A stretch of 64,000 nucleotides of DNA, from assembly GCA_963680875.1 (NCBI GenBank), contig OY804585.1:23971686-24035685 (forward strand). Direction: 5' to 3'. This document shows, one piece after another, positions 12,508 through 24,900 of this stretch. The notes below the pieces were generated by a model. That model saw only the letters and a program-made list of their open reading frames with translations. It did not search any database and was not told the origin of the DNA. The stretch is from Bathymodiolus brooksi (taxonomy: Eukaryota; Mollusca; Bivalvia; Mytilida; Modiolidae). Position 1 is the first letter of the stretch. The number at the start of each line of letters is the position of its first letter. A program made the translations under genes and the position numbers.

Positions 12508-13602
12508 GAAACATACGAAATATCGATACTCTAACACACAAATAAATGATCGTACGAAATATCGATACTCTAACACACAAATAAATGATCGTACGAAATA
12601 TCGATACTCTAACACAAAAATAAATGATCGTACGAAATATCGATACTCTAACACACAAATAAATGATCGTACGAAATATCGATATTCTAACACACAAATA
12701 AATGATGTACGAAATATCGATACTCTAACACACAACTAAATGATCGTACGAAATATCGATACTCTAACACACAAATAAATGATCGTACGAAATATCGATA
12801 CTCTAACACACAAATAAATGATCGTACGAAATATCGATACTCTAACACACAAATAAATGATCGTACGAAATATCGATACTCTAACACACAAATAAATGAT
12901 CGTACGAAATATCGATACTCTAACACACAAATAAATGATCGTACGAAATATCGATACTCTAACACACAAATAAATGATCGTACGAAATATCGATACTCTA
13001 ACACAAAAATAAATGATCGTACGAAATATCGATACTCTAACACACAAATAAATGATCGTACGAAATATCGATATTCTAACACACAAATAAATGATGTACG
13101 AAATATCGATACTCTAACACACAACTAAATGATCGTACGAAATATCGATACTCTAACACACAAATAAATTATCGTACGAAATATCGATACTCTAACACAC
13201 AAATAAATGATCGTACGAAATATCGATACTCTAACACACAAATAAATGATCGTACGAAATATCGCTACTCTAACACACAAATAAATGATCGTACGAAATA
13301 TCGATACTCTAACACACAAATAAATGATCGTACGAAATATCGATACTCTAACACACAAATAAATGATCGTACGAAATATCGATACTCTAACACACAAATA
13401 AATGATCATACGAAATATCGATACTCTAACACACAAATAAATGACCGTACGAAATATCGATACTCTAACACACAAATAAATGATCGTACGAAATATCGAT
13501 ACTCTAACACACAAATAAATGATCGTGCGAAATATCGATACTCTAACACACAAATAAATGATCGTACGAAATATCGATACTCTAACACACAAATAAATGA
13601 TC
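12508..13602 (+). repeat. 39-bp minisatellite, about 28 copies
   Basis: Unit GATCGTACGAAATATCGATA followed by CTCTAACACACAAATAAAT. Rare variants (ACACAAAAATAAAT, GATATTC, CACAACTAAAT) recur 390 bp apart (about 12613 and 13003), so ten units were duplicated as a block. It aligns with the 36-bp array at 39735-41815. ORFs here are repeat artefacts. Confidence 0.97.
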
Positions 13603-14552
13603 GCTCACTTTCCTATCTTGGAACAGAGACATAAATTGGCGGAATTGAACTAGTTCCATGGGTGGACAATGTCATAAGTATTTGTATACAAGTTTTTGGT
13701 GTCTTTAAATTCTGATTATTTTAGACTGTATTTGCTAGATTGATATTTGATTGTGGTTTTCACCTGTTTTTGGTCAAGAATAGTGTACCTTGTGTTCTGA
13801 TTTAAAATAGGTATCTAAAACTGTCCACGTGTCATAACGACATTTACTGGAAAATGATATATAGAATATGCATACCTTGTCAATAATGAAATATAAATAG
13901 GTAGAAATACGAGGTGTGTCAATCAATTATCACCTGTTCCGTGTCGAGTATAACTATTCTTTTATTCATAGACAAGGTATTGTTATTCATAAACAAGAAT
14001 TATGTTTATTCTGCAATATAAAACAAGCTAAAACTATTAGATCAACACGAAGAAAAGAACGTAACCAATGACATTCAAATTTCAAACAAAAGGTTAGGGT
14101 GTCCTCTTCGTGGTCCGCGTTACACCATTGACACCAGGATACTTTATGATATTATGATATTACGATACTACGACTATATAAAGCATACAATTACATGCAA
14201 TTTTATTGTTCAATTAGAATGATTGCAGGGTAGAATGAATGTAATAATACATTACCAAATAACACAATATATTTCTCCATGAAACAAGTATGTGTGTTAT
14301 CGGCTGAAATATTGTTGAAAATGGCGCTAAAGACGATAACCCTAACCCTATGTGTTATCGACAATGGATGTTTAATGTTATTTCCAACAATATGCCAGTT
14401 TTATCGAGGTAGACAGTTTAATTGAGACTGTAATAGAGGTATTTTGAAAAAAAGAAACTTTGTCCAAAATCTATGTCATATTAAGACATTTATAAACCAA
14501 ACTATCATACGTGGAAAAGATAAATGAAGAGTATAATTTATTTAAACACTAA

Positions 14553-14698
14553 GGCTGAGTTACACAAACCTCAATTAAATTTAGGTCTCAATTAAACCTT
14601 AAGTGTAAATTAACTCTATATACATTTCAAATAATTTCAAGTGTCAATTAAGTTTTAATTGAGACTTAGAATTAACTAAGGTTTGTGTAACCCAGTCC
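14553..14698 (+). mobile_element. Palindromic MITE
   Basis: 146-bp hairpin: GGCTGAGTTACACAAACCT at the left, its complement AGGTTTGTGTAACCCAGTCC at the right, with further pairing inside (CAATTAAA/TTTAATTG). Confidence 0.8.
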
Positions 14699-14764
14699 AT
14701 ATATCATATCTGAATTGTCGTTGGATATTTTATTATCAGAGGAGGATTTGAATCCCTTTAACTG

Positions 14765-14910
14765 GTGTAACCCCGCCACTTTTATATGCCTGTCCCAAAC
14801 CAGGAATCGGATTTCCAACGTCATTTTTTTTCTGTGTTCAATGGCGAGGGGTGGTTGATCCTTTTGTTGATGTCATTGTTTACCATCACCGTTTAAATGT
14901 TCTGTTTTAT
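14765..14910 (+). repeat. Interspersed repeat with CCCAAxxCAGGA motif
   Basis: GCCTGTCCCAAACCAGGAAT, TTCTGTGTTCAATGGCGAGG and CACCGTTTAAA. Related segments are at 400-560 and 55940-56090. Confidence 0.6.
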
Positions 14911-15007
14911 GCTAAGGTAGTTTTAGCCTACCATATTTGTGGTCATATATTGTGATTATTACTATTGTTTTATTAGTATTACACCTACAACACGATTGTC
15001 TTTGCAG

Positions 15008-15049
15008 GACACCGTAAAACCGCATATAGTAAAAAACAGTACCCTAACA
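15008..15049 (+). CDS. Gene 1: candidate 42-nt upstream exon
   Basis: A strong acceptor (pyrimidine run ending TTTGCAG) is followed 42 nt later by the donor ACA|GTGAGT. The segment is open in the frame needed by the next exon (phase 1 at both ends) and encodes a Lys/Tyr-rich peptide, HRKTAYSKKQYPN. Its last base plus the first two bases of 16368 make a Lys codon, leading into the equally basic start of the big exon. It is flanked by two copies of TTTTATTAGTATTACACC. The call rests on splice sites, phase and composition only; no homologue in gene 2 supports it. Confidence 0.42.
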
Positions 15050-15199
15050 GTGAGTATTTTATTAGTATTACACCTACTACAAATATACTATATTATGTTT
15101 TACAAGACATGATACAAATTATTATTTTATTATTAACCTGTGATAAAAACTACGTTTTAATATTTAGATTTTGGTTCAAGGTTGGCTAATAGATGGATT

Positions 15200-15420
15200 T
15201 ATATCTATCTATGCAATCAGTGCCTATCACCACTTACGTTGTAAGTTCGAATCCCGCTCAGGCGAGGTGCACTCAATACAACATTATGTGATAAAGTTTG
15301 TAAGTGACTTGCGGCAGGTCGGTGGTTTTCTTCGGGTACTCCGGTTCCTCCACCAATAAAGCTGACGACCACGATATAACTGAAATGTTGTTGACAGTGG
15401 TGTTAAACACCACAACCTTA
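15200..15420 (+). repeat. SINE-like element
   Basis: Same family as 2030-2262: AGTGACTTGCGGCAGGTCGG, TCCACCAATAAAGCTGAC, ACGATATAACTGAAATGTTG and GTGGTGTTAAACACCA. It begins with CAATCAGTGCCTATCACC. Confidence 0.82.
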
Positions 15421-16367
15421 ATCCATCTAAGTTAGCTTGTGTTTCACTAGTACGTCTAGCAATGGCCTTGTGCACTATATAACATATAATACAACTAATA
15501 TGACCACTTCTGTGTCACGAAGATTAAATATAATATGGATGATATTAAAGATTATAGCGTTTTGTAGACAGTGTGTTGGGGGAGGTTTTTTGGGGGGGGG
15601 GGGGGGTTGTGTTTTTTTTTTTTTTTTTTCATTTCATTCCGAATCTTTGGTAGCAAATGGTTTGGAAAATAAATAGTTCTATATCATTTGTGGTACAATA
15701 AAAAGTGTATTAAGCAAAGCACAAGCAAATTTTATCCGTAAATTTTCCGAAATTAGTACAAAAGAGATATATTATATGGGACTTATAGTTTATATATATA
15801 GCTTACATTTAGTACATAAACAATGTCGTTTATGCTAAGTGAGGCGCTAAGGTGGCTTATTTCTTGTGTAGGTATTTATAAGACCGAATCCTTGCTTGTG
15901 TACATCTAAGGAAACAAATAAAACGTAAAGGAAGTCATATAAATGAGATGTCCATTTCAATAACTTTATTTTATCAACAGTGCTACATCGATAGTCTGGA
16001 ACATTTTAAACTAAGGCTAAGGGCGGTACTTAAAACTATACATGAATAGTCTGATCCTATGGTACCATTGGTTTTATGATACCGTGTATTCAAGTGCTAA
16101 TTCAGCCAAATTTCACCTACATCTTTTGAATTTAACTATCATTGATACCATAGGATTCTGATATGCTTATTGGAAGACAATCTAATAGTTTGATTTCAGC
16201 TATTTTAGAAGGAAGCATATATAAAAACACACACAAAAAACATTATATGCTCACAAATTAGCAAATTGACTGTTGCCGAACAGTAAACAGTGGTTTCGAC
16301 TTGAAATGTGGCTAAGCTGCCAATCAATTGGAATATATTTTGTAAATAACGAATGGTTTTTTTTCAG

Positions 16368-18977
16368 AATATGATTTGAAATCCAAGCTGCCATTCAAGC
16401 CACTGTCTGTTCCATCAACTAAAAAGTACAGGAAAGTCAAGAAAAACTACAAATTAAAAAACAGGAACCTGTTCCTAAGGAACCCAATGATGAGCCATGA
16501 TTCTCTTCGTCATGAAATGAAAAGACGCTTCAATTTATTACCACACAAATTATCGGCACCGAGTCACAAAAATCACTTAATGGGTCAGTTTCAGAAATCG
16601 TCTTCAGTCCATCCAATAAGAAATACCATTGATATGGGACCGAAACATCTTATCAAAAAACAAAGCCCAAAACTTAAGCAAAAATTCAGGTTTTTCAAGA
16701 AAAGTAAACATGCGAGAAACCATAAGCAAGAACGGAAGCCAACGGTGCAGCCTTTTCTACCAGTGACCAGCATAGATTTTTCTGTAAACTTAGACAAACA
16801 AAGATTAGACTTTGCTCAGAACACAATTGAGAATCGGCTGACATCAATTGGAAGGAGAGGTTCATTACCTAACTTTAACAACATTGTACATAGTACAGTG
16901 CCATTTGAACCAGGTTTCGATACCAACTTCAACAGACAGCAGATGGATAGTATTAGCCGGAATACTTTGTTGAACACATTGTTCGAGTCAACACAAACCC
17001 TAGACATCAACGACCCTATTACTGAATTATTTATTCCGATTGAAGATACACACCATCATATAACAGAAACACCGACTGGAGCACCAACAAGAAATTCACA
17101 GCATACACGCCGTCATAGAGCAAGAATGCCAACAGGGCATTCTCAACATACACGCCATAATATAGCAGGAATGCCAACCGTAATATCAACAGGACATTCA
17201 CAACATACACAACTTAATATAGCAGGAATACCAAGAGTAACACCAACAGGACACTCACAACATACACACAATCATATAGCAGGAATATCAACAGGACATT
17301 CACAACATACACAAAATCATATAACAGGAATAACAACAGGACATTCACAACATACACAAAATCATATAACAGGAATAACAACAGGAGATTTACAACATAC
17401 ACGACATCATATAACAGGAATACCAACTGTAATACCAATAGGACATTCACAAAATACACGTCGTCATAGAGCAAGAATACCAACAGGGCGTTCTCAACAT
17501 ACACGCCACAATATAGCAGGAATGCCAACCGTAATGTCAACAGGACATTCACAACATACACAACTTAATATAGCAGGAATACGAAGAGTAACACCAACAA
17601 GACACTCACAACATACACAAAATCATATAGCAGGAATAACAACAGGACATTCACAACATACACAAAATCATATAGCAAGAACAACAACAGGACATTCACA
17701 ACATACACAAAATCATATAGCAGGACATTCACAACATACACACAACAATATAGCAGGAATACATACCGCAGTACCAGCAGGACATTCACAAACTGACAGA
17801 ATAACATCGAGTCATTCAGGCGTAGCGTCTGCTTCCGGTGATGTAATTTTTAATAATGGCATTGTATTCAGTGATGCATCTCATATAAATGTCGATGCTG
17901 TTCAGGATATCTCGGTAGGAGGACATATCTCCAACGTACCGGAAGTAAACAATGACGCCATTGTGTCTCACAATGCTAATGATCATATCGATTCATTGAC
18001 CGATATCTTCTTTATTCCTGATATTCATACAACTACTATTGTTGATCACACAGAGATAATCGATAAGAAAACGAATTCTAAGAAAACGAATTCTAAAACT
18101 GATAATCTATTTCCTGCTTTACATAATGATGCTCTCTTTGTGTCAGACATATTTCATTCAGGCGTGACGGAAAATGTTGGCGGTAGTGGTAAACCGTCAA
18201 ATCATGTTGGTGATTTCCCAATGGGAAAAGAGATCGCATTTCAAATAGCACAATTCCAAGATATGAATACCAAGAATAATGATTTCCAACACATTTTGAA
18301 AACAACAAGTTCAAATCATCATACAGGATTAAATGGCGTAATACACAATGCAGGCACTATATTAGACATTTCAGATGTTCATGGTAAATCTCATATTAAA
18401 GCTATCCCTAAAAGCCATATACTTTTTTCTGGGTTTAATATTAATGAGAATAAATTATTTAATGGACCACAAGGTTTGGAACCTCCGCATCACCTCGGCG
18501 AACCATCCTTAAATCCTTTCGAGGTTACTAATGTAGGAATCATAAACAATGGAGACACACTAAAGCAAGGAATAACACGTAATATTGATATGGGCAATAT
18601 TGACCTACAAAGTATTCTTAGCAATGAGGTTATACCTGTATCTATTGGACGTGCAAAAAGTTCATCAGGTTTCAATACTGGTGGGACTCTTATCAATGGT
18701 GGACATATCATAACCGAGTTAGCTGAATTTGTGAATGGGAACGGGGGAGATAATACAATGGTTGATGGAATTAAAGAAAAAACAATTATTTTGTCGGACG
18801 CAAAGAAAATTCCAGATGCATTGGTATTCCATAATGCCTTGCCAGAATTTACACCACTTAAACCTACTATTCCGATATCTCTACAGAAGTTGCATTTAGA
18901 TATAAACAACACGAAAACAGCAACAGCAACAGCAACAGCATCTCAAACTATGATTTTTACAGAACTATTACCATCAG
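16368..18977 (+). CDS. Gene 1 exon: basic plus His/Asn/Thr/Gln-rich repeat region
   Basis: One 2,610-nt exon, phase 1 at both ends (TTTTCAG acceptor, ATCAG|GTAGGT donor), open throughout. About residues 1-115 are strongly basic and rich in Lys/Asn. Residues about 238-478 hold some 15 repeats of a 15-19-residue unit with core GHSQHTxxHIAG, with a second-level duplication of 117 residues (351 nt, for example 17108 and 17459). The remaining ~390 residues are Asn/Asp/Ile/Gly-rich with several His clusters, ending in a short Thr-Ala run and ELLPS. I do not recognise the region as a named domain. His- and Asn-rich low-complexity regions are common in biomineral proteins, so metal or mineral contact is a guess. 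It occupies the position that VWA and Thr-rich exons hold in gene 2. Minus-strand ORFs opposite it are shadows. Confidence 0.85.
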
Positions 18978-21900
18978 GTAGGTAAAGGATATCGTATCAA
19001 TAACATTGTATATTATACATGTGTGATACAAACGCTTACAGAACATTTGCCATCAGGTAGGTAAACAATATCGTATCATTAACATTGTATATTATACCTG
19101 TGTGATACAAACGTATACAGAACGGTTACCATCAGGTAGGAAATATGATATCGTATCAATAACATTGTATATTATACATGTGTGATACAAACGCTTACAG
19201 AACGGTTGCCATCAGGTAGGAAAAGCGATATCGTATCAATAACATTGTATATTAAACATATGTGATACAAACGTTTACAGAACTGTTGTAATCAGGTAGG
19301 AAAAGTGATATCGTATCAATAACACTGTATGCTATACATGTGTGATGCAAAAAGTAGCCGACATCGTATCAATAACATTGTATGCTATACATATGTGATA
19401 CAAACGTGTACATAACGGTTACCATCAGGTAGGAAAAGCGATATCATATCAATAACATTGTATATTATATATGTGTGATACAAACGTGTACAGAACGATT
19501 ACTATCAGGTAGGAAATATGATATCATATCAATAACATTGTATGTTATACATGTGTGATACAAACGTGTACAGAACGGTTACTATCAGGTAGGTAGCCGA
19601 CATCGTATCAATAACATTGTATGTTATCAATAAAATTGGAAGAAGAGTTTGACGATACCACAGGGGTAATCAGAATCCGTCTATCGAAGAAGAACAGACA
19701 ACACAATGGCCAAAAGAAAAAGCACAAAGGGACAAACAACGATCTACAAAACATACATATAAAACTAAATCTCGAGTAACACGAACCTTACTAAAACTGG
19801 GTGTGAACTCAGGTGCTCCGGAAAGGTAAGCAGTTCCTGCTCCACTAGTGACACCCGTCGTGTTAATCTAGTTACTAACCAGGTGATAAGCCACGAATGA
19901 GGAAATAATACAATATGTGATACAAACGTGTACAGAAATATTACCATCAGGTTATGTAAGCGATATTGAATGAAGAACATTGGATATTATAGGATAAAAC
20001 AGGATTATGTGAAACACATGCATTATTTCCTACATTGGGACTTTCAATAGTTCAGTTTCCATAGGATTCCGGTTTATGCCGGATTATACCGGGTTCGGTT
20101 TAGAGAGGTTTCACCAAATGAGAAATAATAAATTGTGAATTAGTTTGCTATCGATTTTATGTGTTCTACTATATACAAAGAGTTCAAACTATTAGTTAAA
20201 CTGTGTGCTATCCAATTGGTTTTTTTTATTAGACATATGCCTTGGGTGTAAGATGGATGGCGGAGTCGGCTACACCAATCATCCGACGTCATGTGACCGC
20301 TTCGTAGTTTGTTATCCAACAGATGGTGGAAATGTAAAACCTGTAACACAATTGTGTCCATATGGACTATTTTGGAGCCAAACAGCACTTACATGCAGAC
20401 TTACAAAAGATGTATATTGTCCTCATGGTACGTCCACATTTTTACCTAACTATGCATATAAAGAGACATATTATTAGTAGTTATATTGCCACTATCTAAT
20501 TGAAATATTGCTGAATGTGGCGTTAAACGCCATAAACCTAACCTTAGCCCACTTCAATGTATTGCAACGATATTAGGTTAAAAGCCTGGCCATTCGGGTA
20601 TCACAATAGTTTTAATACCCCACCCGCTAGTTGATTTAGTGAGGATCTCGCCGTTCGTTACAGACGCTACTGGGTTCGATCATAGCGCGTACAGTTGCAG
20701 TATTATATATAACATATTGTATAAATTGAATTATTGGTAATTTATACAATTTTCCTTTCATTTCACGGAGTTATATATTCATTATCAACTGACTGACCAC
20801 GATACTGAACATTATCGGTCAGTGTGATGTCAAACAAAATATGACGTCACCGATAAAAATAATGATGTACGTTTTGACGGTCTCGACATGAATGAATGGT
20901 ATCACAGCTTGTTTAATTTAAATATATTTTATTTGCCAATAAAATAGACAAAATGGATTAGAGGACTCGCTGTGTTACTGGTGATAATATCTATCTCGAC
21001 CTTCATAGCTACAATTATTCTATATATACATGTTTATAAGTCATAATACCTTCCTGATAACATCAATAGACTGTAAAACCAACAGATATTCCGTAACGGA
21101 ATATTTAGTCACGATAGCAACAGTAAAATCACCAGACATTCCGTAACGGAATGTTCAGTCACTAGTTATTCACGATAGTGACAGTAAAATCACCAGATAT
21201 TCTGTTACAGGATATTCCGTTACGATAGCGACTGTAAAACTACCAGATATTCCGTAATTGGATATCCCGTTACGATATCGACTGTAAAACTACCAGATAT
21301 TCCGTAACGGGATTTTCCGTCACGACAGTGACAGTAAAACCACCAGACATTCTGGAACAGGATATTTCGTCATATTGGGGACACTAAAACCTTCGAAGAG
21401 ATGACTTCATAACATAAATGCAACTTAGAAGTGAAAAGTCGATCATGCAGCAATAAAGACCTATAATATTATAACGCACCGTTTAATTAAATGTACACAA
21501 TCTCCGGAAAAAAAGAATGATTTTATTTCTTGTACATGACATAGTACGTTGAATGTGAAATAATAATGATACGCATATTTATTTGCCAATCATTGTGTTG
21601 GGGTTTTTCACTGTGACCGAAAATAAAATGAATTTTATGATATGTCTACAATATTTACTAATATGTGTGGTTTTTTTTATAGTTTGATTGATATGTACAA
21701 GCGCAACATAAAAAGGGACAAAAACATTTGAATTTCCTTGACATTATTTAGTCGTCTGACCTATTTATTTTATTCATTATTAGAAATATGAAATGCATGA
21801 ATTGAAACGTCATTTTTTAACATCTGTCAGATATTATTTTCTGACTGATTGACCGTGTTGTAAATACTGGGTGGTCATTCGCTAAAGTACGTTCGTTGAC

Positions 21901-24900
21901 TTCTAAAGCAAAGCCTTACACAACTAACTTAGGTTCGAGCACCGTTTGTTTACCCTACCCAAGTGTCGAGATTTCTGGACACATACCTAAGGACGGGGAT
22001 TTATTCGGTGGTATTCGTGGTATTTGACCCGGCTGTCCCCCTTAGCGCCACGATATAGCTGAAATATTGCTAAAGTTGGCGTAAAACACCAATCAATCAA
22101 TCATGTACCCTTAATTAGTTAGAAAGAAATGATATCGATGTAAATAAACATTTCTAGTTGAAATAAAGTGAGAGAAATTATATTTGTCTTAATCGCAGTA
22201 TCAAATAAATTTTGAAAATAATTTAATAAATACAGATTAATACATGGGCATTTCCATATTGGCCTGGTTATCATCCCGAGACCCCCATATTGGCCCGAGA
22301 CGGAGTCGAGGGCTAATATGGGTCGAGGGATGATAACCAGGCCAATATGGAAATGCCCATGTATTAAACTATTTATTACATACTTCCGACATCTAGAAAA
22401 GAGACACCCATATTGGCCTGAGAAGAAGTCGAGGACCATATTGGCCCGGGCCAATATGGGCCTCGATATGGAAATGATCTTGTAGTAATCCAATAACCGG
22501 TTATTTTCCCGGGGTGTGAAAATATGGAGTTTACTTCCGGTAATATTGGTCATACAAAAATGCCTTTATTTGAACTAAGTATGTAATAAAGTTTGACATA
22601 CAATTCATTGAAATTAACATGACTATATTAACATAATTATTGGTTGTTTTATTTCATTTCAGAGGTGTGTAAATTTCAACTGGACAAGTATCAGTACGCC
22701 AGTAAAAGGACATGTAGATCATATTGGGAATGTCAGGGAGGTATTTCAGTCTCACAGTGCTGTCCATGGGGATATTCCTACTTAGATGGGCGTGGTTGTA
22801 TTGAGGACTCCACGTGTGAAATTCCAGATGCAGCCTGTGGTATTGAGAGTAACAACAAAATCATTGAATGGGGAGGTAAATTATGATTGTAATATAAAGG
22901 GATAAACATTGAATTCTAAACCCCGATGATCTTTATGTTTATAAGTCATCGTGACCACTCATATTTACGTTTTTTATGACTGAATCTATGAAAACTATAT
23001 TCTGAATCTTTGTTTACATAAACACAAAAACAATCAAGGATGGAGGACATGTTGTTTTGAAATGCTTCACACACTATAACCATCGTGAGTTCTTATTTCT
23101 CAAAACAAGATTAACGTCTTCATTCTTTGAATAGACTCATATTTCACGAAATATTTTTAGAAATAATCTAAGTAAATTTTCTATAAAAACTGCGGTTTCG
23201 GTTCTAATTTTGATTTACGTTTGTTTCAGAAAAGCAATACAATACTGATTGTAATTGTTGACGTCGAAAACATGCCTGCATCGTGTGCATCTTTTACAAT
23301 AAATGGTTTACACTAGTATTAGCTCCCCGAATATAGAAAAGATTTTTAAGAAAAAAGCTTGAAGATAACAAAGGGATAAACAGAAGCGATCAATCAAAGA
23401 ACAGACAAGACAATGGCCAAACGAATAAAAATGAACTTCAAAAGATTGAGCAACACGAACCTTAGAAACCGGGGATGAACACATGTGCTCCGGAAGGGTA
23501 GGCAGTTTCTATGACAATAGTATCTGTTGTGTTACTGCCAAACGACACTAACATCATCTGATATGGAAATCGTGTTGGACACCGATGTACGTAAATAAAT
23601 AAAAAATAACATAAATAAAATATGAACCTCTTACGAAACAAATGGTAGTGAAGACGAGTCGAACATCGTTTCTATGCGGAAATAGCGAACATAACATTGT
23701 GAAACTAAAAACGTGGAAACCTTCAATTGGACAATATGAATGACACGAAGCCCATTAAAACCCGGGTGAACCATTATACTTTATTACATAAATAATAATG
23801 CGATTGACAGACATATATCGGGGTTAAATGTTGTGTATAATTAGGAATTTGCTTTCTTCTCATTTAAGGTGTATGTGATAAAAGACCTGTCGTTGGTAAA
23901 AATAGTATGTATGAAAGAAAAGACCACAACAAGTGGATAGAAGAGAAGTGTCCTTTTGGGTGGATTTACAAGATTGAGCTCTGTGAATGTACAAAAATAT
24001 CTGAACTAGTTCCACCCGAGTATATATTTGAGGGCCACAGTAAGTTGTTTTAATTTTCATTGACAAACAAATATGTTGGTACAAAATGCATAATTTACTT
24101 TCACTCACATCAATATTTTTGCACATTTATTTACCACTGTACTAATTATAACGTACGGTATAATGAAAACTGAAACAACTGGAAGAAACAAGAAAACTCC
24201 CATTGTCGCAATCCAACGCATTGATGTAACTGGACAATATTTGTGAGTGGAGAAAGCAAATTTCCCTTCCATTCACTAAGGATAGCGGTGAGCTTAGCAT
24301 GAGTGAATACGGTGAGTAAAGTTCATAATGCAAATTTCCCTGCCATTCTTAAATAATAGCCGTGAGAATAGAATGAGCATAGAACAGAATACAAATTGCC
24401 ATGCCATCCTTAAATAATAGCCGTGAGAATAGAATGAGCATAGAACAGAATACAAATTGCCATGCCATCCTTAAATAATAGCCGTGAGAATAGAATGAGT
24501 ATAGAACAGAATACAAATTGCCATGCCATCCTTAAATAATAGCCGTGAGAATAGAATGAGTATAGAACAGAATACAAATTGCCATGCCATTCTCAAATAA
24601 TGAATATAGAATGAGCGAGTATAGTACAGAATGCAATTATCCCTGCCATTGTCTTACAATAAATGAAAGCCCAGAATGCAGATGTCACTGCCATTGTCTT
24701 ATTATTGACATTAGTAAAAAATAATACAGTATTAAAAAACGTTAGAGAACACCACAGAGGCAATCACGAATGGCAAATCCAGAGGCGCAGGCATTGGGAA
24801 CAAGACACAAAAAATAAACAAAAATTAAAAAGATGTGCAACAAAGTAAACACAAAACATATCCGAGGATGTTTTTATATGCGTAATCAAAACCATGCAAT

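Noticed and set aside
12394..13592. Minus-strand ORFs of up to 155 residues with repeating LCVRVSIFRTII
   Set aside because: Products of the 39-bp array, open in more than one frame.
14330..14355. Telomere-like CCCTAA motif
   Set aside because: Only about two units, inside a SINE tail fragment.
17214..17807. Minus-strand Leu/Val/Tyr-rich ORFs
   Set aside because: Antisense shadows of the GHSQHT repeats of gene 1.
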